DNA of 6,634 nt from an uncultured bacterium (GTDB lineage: Bacteria > Patescibacteriota > Minisyncoccia > Phycocordibacterales > PALSA-1337): the NCBI GenBank assembly GCA_903826185.1, contig CAIKDL010000030.1, positions 1-6,634 on the forward strand. Direction: 5' to 3'. The translations under genes and the position numbers were made by a program. Under the pieces are notes generated by a model. That model was not told where the DNA came from, did not search any database, and saw only the letters and a list, made by a program, of their open reading frames with translations. Position 1 is the stretch's first letter. Each line of letters begins with the position of its first letter. Shown in pieces: positions 6,389-6,634 of the stretch.

Positions 6389-6417
6389 TTGACTTCCTCT
6401 CAAGGGTATGCTATGCT
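6389..6417 (+). promoter_or_regulatory. Main promoter candidate for the RRM gene
   Basis: TTGACT (6389-6394, five of six) is followed by an exact 17-base spacer and TATGCT (6412-6417), preceded by TGC at 6409-6411 to make an extended -10. The predicted transcription start is near 6424. The -35 also lies inside a small inverted repeat, CTTGA (6388-6392) and TCAAG (6400-6404), which could be an operator or chance. This is the best -35/-10 pair in the window. Confidence 0.65.
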
Positions 6418-6423
6418 ACTCCC

Positions 6424-6541
6424 GTGTAAGTTTCTCGTCCTTACCGTTAGCATAACGTACGAGAGTTCCGCTTAAGCGTAAGCTTTCGTAGGTTCTCGTA
6501 AGAGATTCGACAAAGTGATCGTTGTGCGGGTAAAGAAGAAA
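6424..6541 (+). promoter_or_regulatory. Structured 5' leader of the RRM gene, possible cis-regulatory RNA
   Basis: About 118 bases between the predicted transcription start and the RRM ATG contain dense complementary segments and no convincing open frame. Possible stems are GTAAG (6426-6430) with CTTAC (6440-6444); CGTTA (6445-6449) with TAACG (6453-6457); and a long arm 6458-6467 with 6491-6500 of seven Watson-Crick plus three G-U pairs. That arm encloses GCTTA (6470-6474) with TAAGC (6479-6483). Alternatives compete with it: ACGAGA (6459-6464) can instead pair with TCTCGT in the first loop (6433-6438), and TCTC GTAA GAGA (6494-6505) forms a GNRA-type hairpin. No T tract follows, so control would more likely act on translation or stability than on termination. 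The pairings were found by eye and conservation is unknown. Confidence 0.45.
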
Positions 6542-6634
6542 ATGTCAAAAAGACTTTTCATCGGTAGCGTTGCATGGGCAACCACATCTGACAGCTTGAA
6601 GAAGCACTTCGAGCAAGTCGGTGCAGTGGAAGAG
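6542..6634 (+). CDS. RRM-domain RNA-binding protein (5' end only)
   Basis: The first 31 codons of a protein running off the window. MSKRLFIGSVAWATT opens with an RNP2-like hexamer (LFIGSV, residues 5-10) at the very N-terminus, followed by a helix (SDSLKKHFEQVGAVEE). This is the beta1-loop-alpha1 start of an RNA recognition motif and resembles the small single-RRM proteins of bacteria, which bind single-stranded RNA and in cyanobacteria are often cold-induced. RNP1 lies beyond the window. Translation starts after a purine-rich AAAGAAGAAA stretch, only a weak Shine-Dalgarno. The long structured leader suggests post-transcriptional or autogenous control, which is inference. Confidence 0.87.
   Translation, partial: MSKRLFIGSVAWATTSDSLKKHFEQVGAVEE

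Noticed and set aside
6408..6475. Short leader-peptide frames starting at 6408 (15 codons) and 6413 (20 codons)
   Set aside because: Both ATGs fall inside the main -10 region, so the main transcript would not contain them, and neither has a ribosome binding site.
1..6634. tRNA or rRNA genes, CRISPR arrays, insertion sequences, attachment sites
   Set aside because: No cloverleaf, spaced direct repeats, transposase or terminal inverted repeats were seen; the gaps are all under 200 bases.

Overview
The window looks like ordinary chromosome from a member of the Candidate Phyla Radiation (Patescibacteria, most likely a Parcubacteria-type lineage). The assignment is inferred from the protein set: a soluble TraG/VirD4-like ATPase with the DPHG signature, an Obg without a C-terminal extension, a GatB with a CxC/CxxC cysteine cluster, short orphan proteins and a small RRM protein. 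It also rests on start sites that mostly lack Shine-Dalgarno sequences. Genes end in TAA or TAG and the standard bacterial code fits.

Layout: (1) At the left edge are 62 bases of a probable divergent minus-strand gene. (2) An extended -10 box drives a plus-strand pair: a 941-residue VirD4/TraG-like DNA-translocase ATPase (102-2927), followed with no gap by the GTPase gene obg (2928-3926). (3) After a 129-base gap with promoter- and operator-like elements comes a single 163-residue orphan (4056-4547). It has the only strong Shine-Dalgarno in the window, a receiver-like C-terminal half and five cysteines, and ends in a clear intrinsic terminator. (4) gatB (6064-4598) lies convergent to it on the minus strand. 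(5) A 47-base divergent promoter region separates gatB from an 81-residue orphan (6112-6357). (6) A 184-base gap carries two tandem promoter candidates and a probable structured 5' leader, followed by the first 31 codons of an RRM RNA-binding protein (6542 to the window end).

The genes do not form one pathway. Obg (ribosome assembly), GatB (misacylated-tRNA amidation) and the RRM protein all concern RNA and translation; the ATPase probably moves DNA across the envelope with partners not seen here. The most interesting signals are in the non-coding DNA. One is a repeated initiation architecture in which the -10 box lies 6-7 bases before the ATG, implying leaderless mRNAs; two of these starts share 17 of 20 bases. 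The other is a roughly 118-base leader before the RRM gene that can fold into mutually exclusive structures built from repeated UCUCGU and GUAAG modules.
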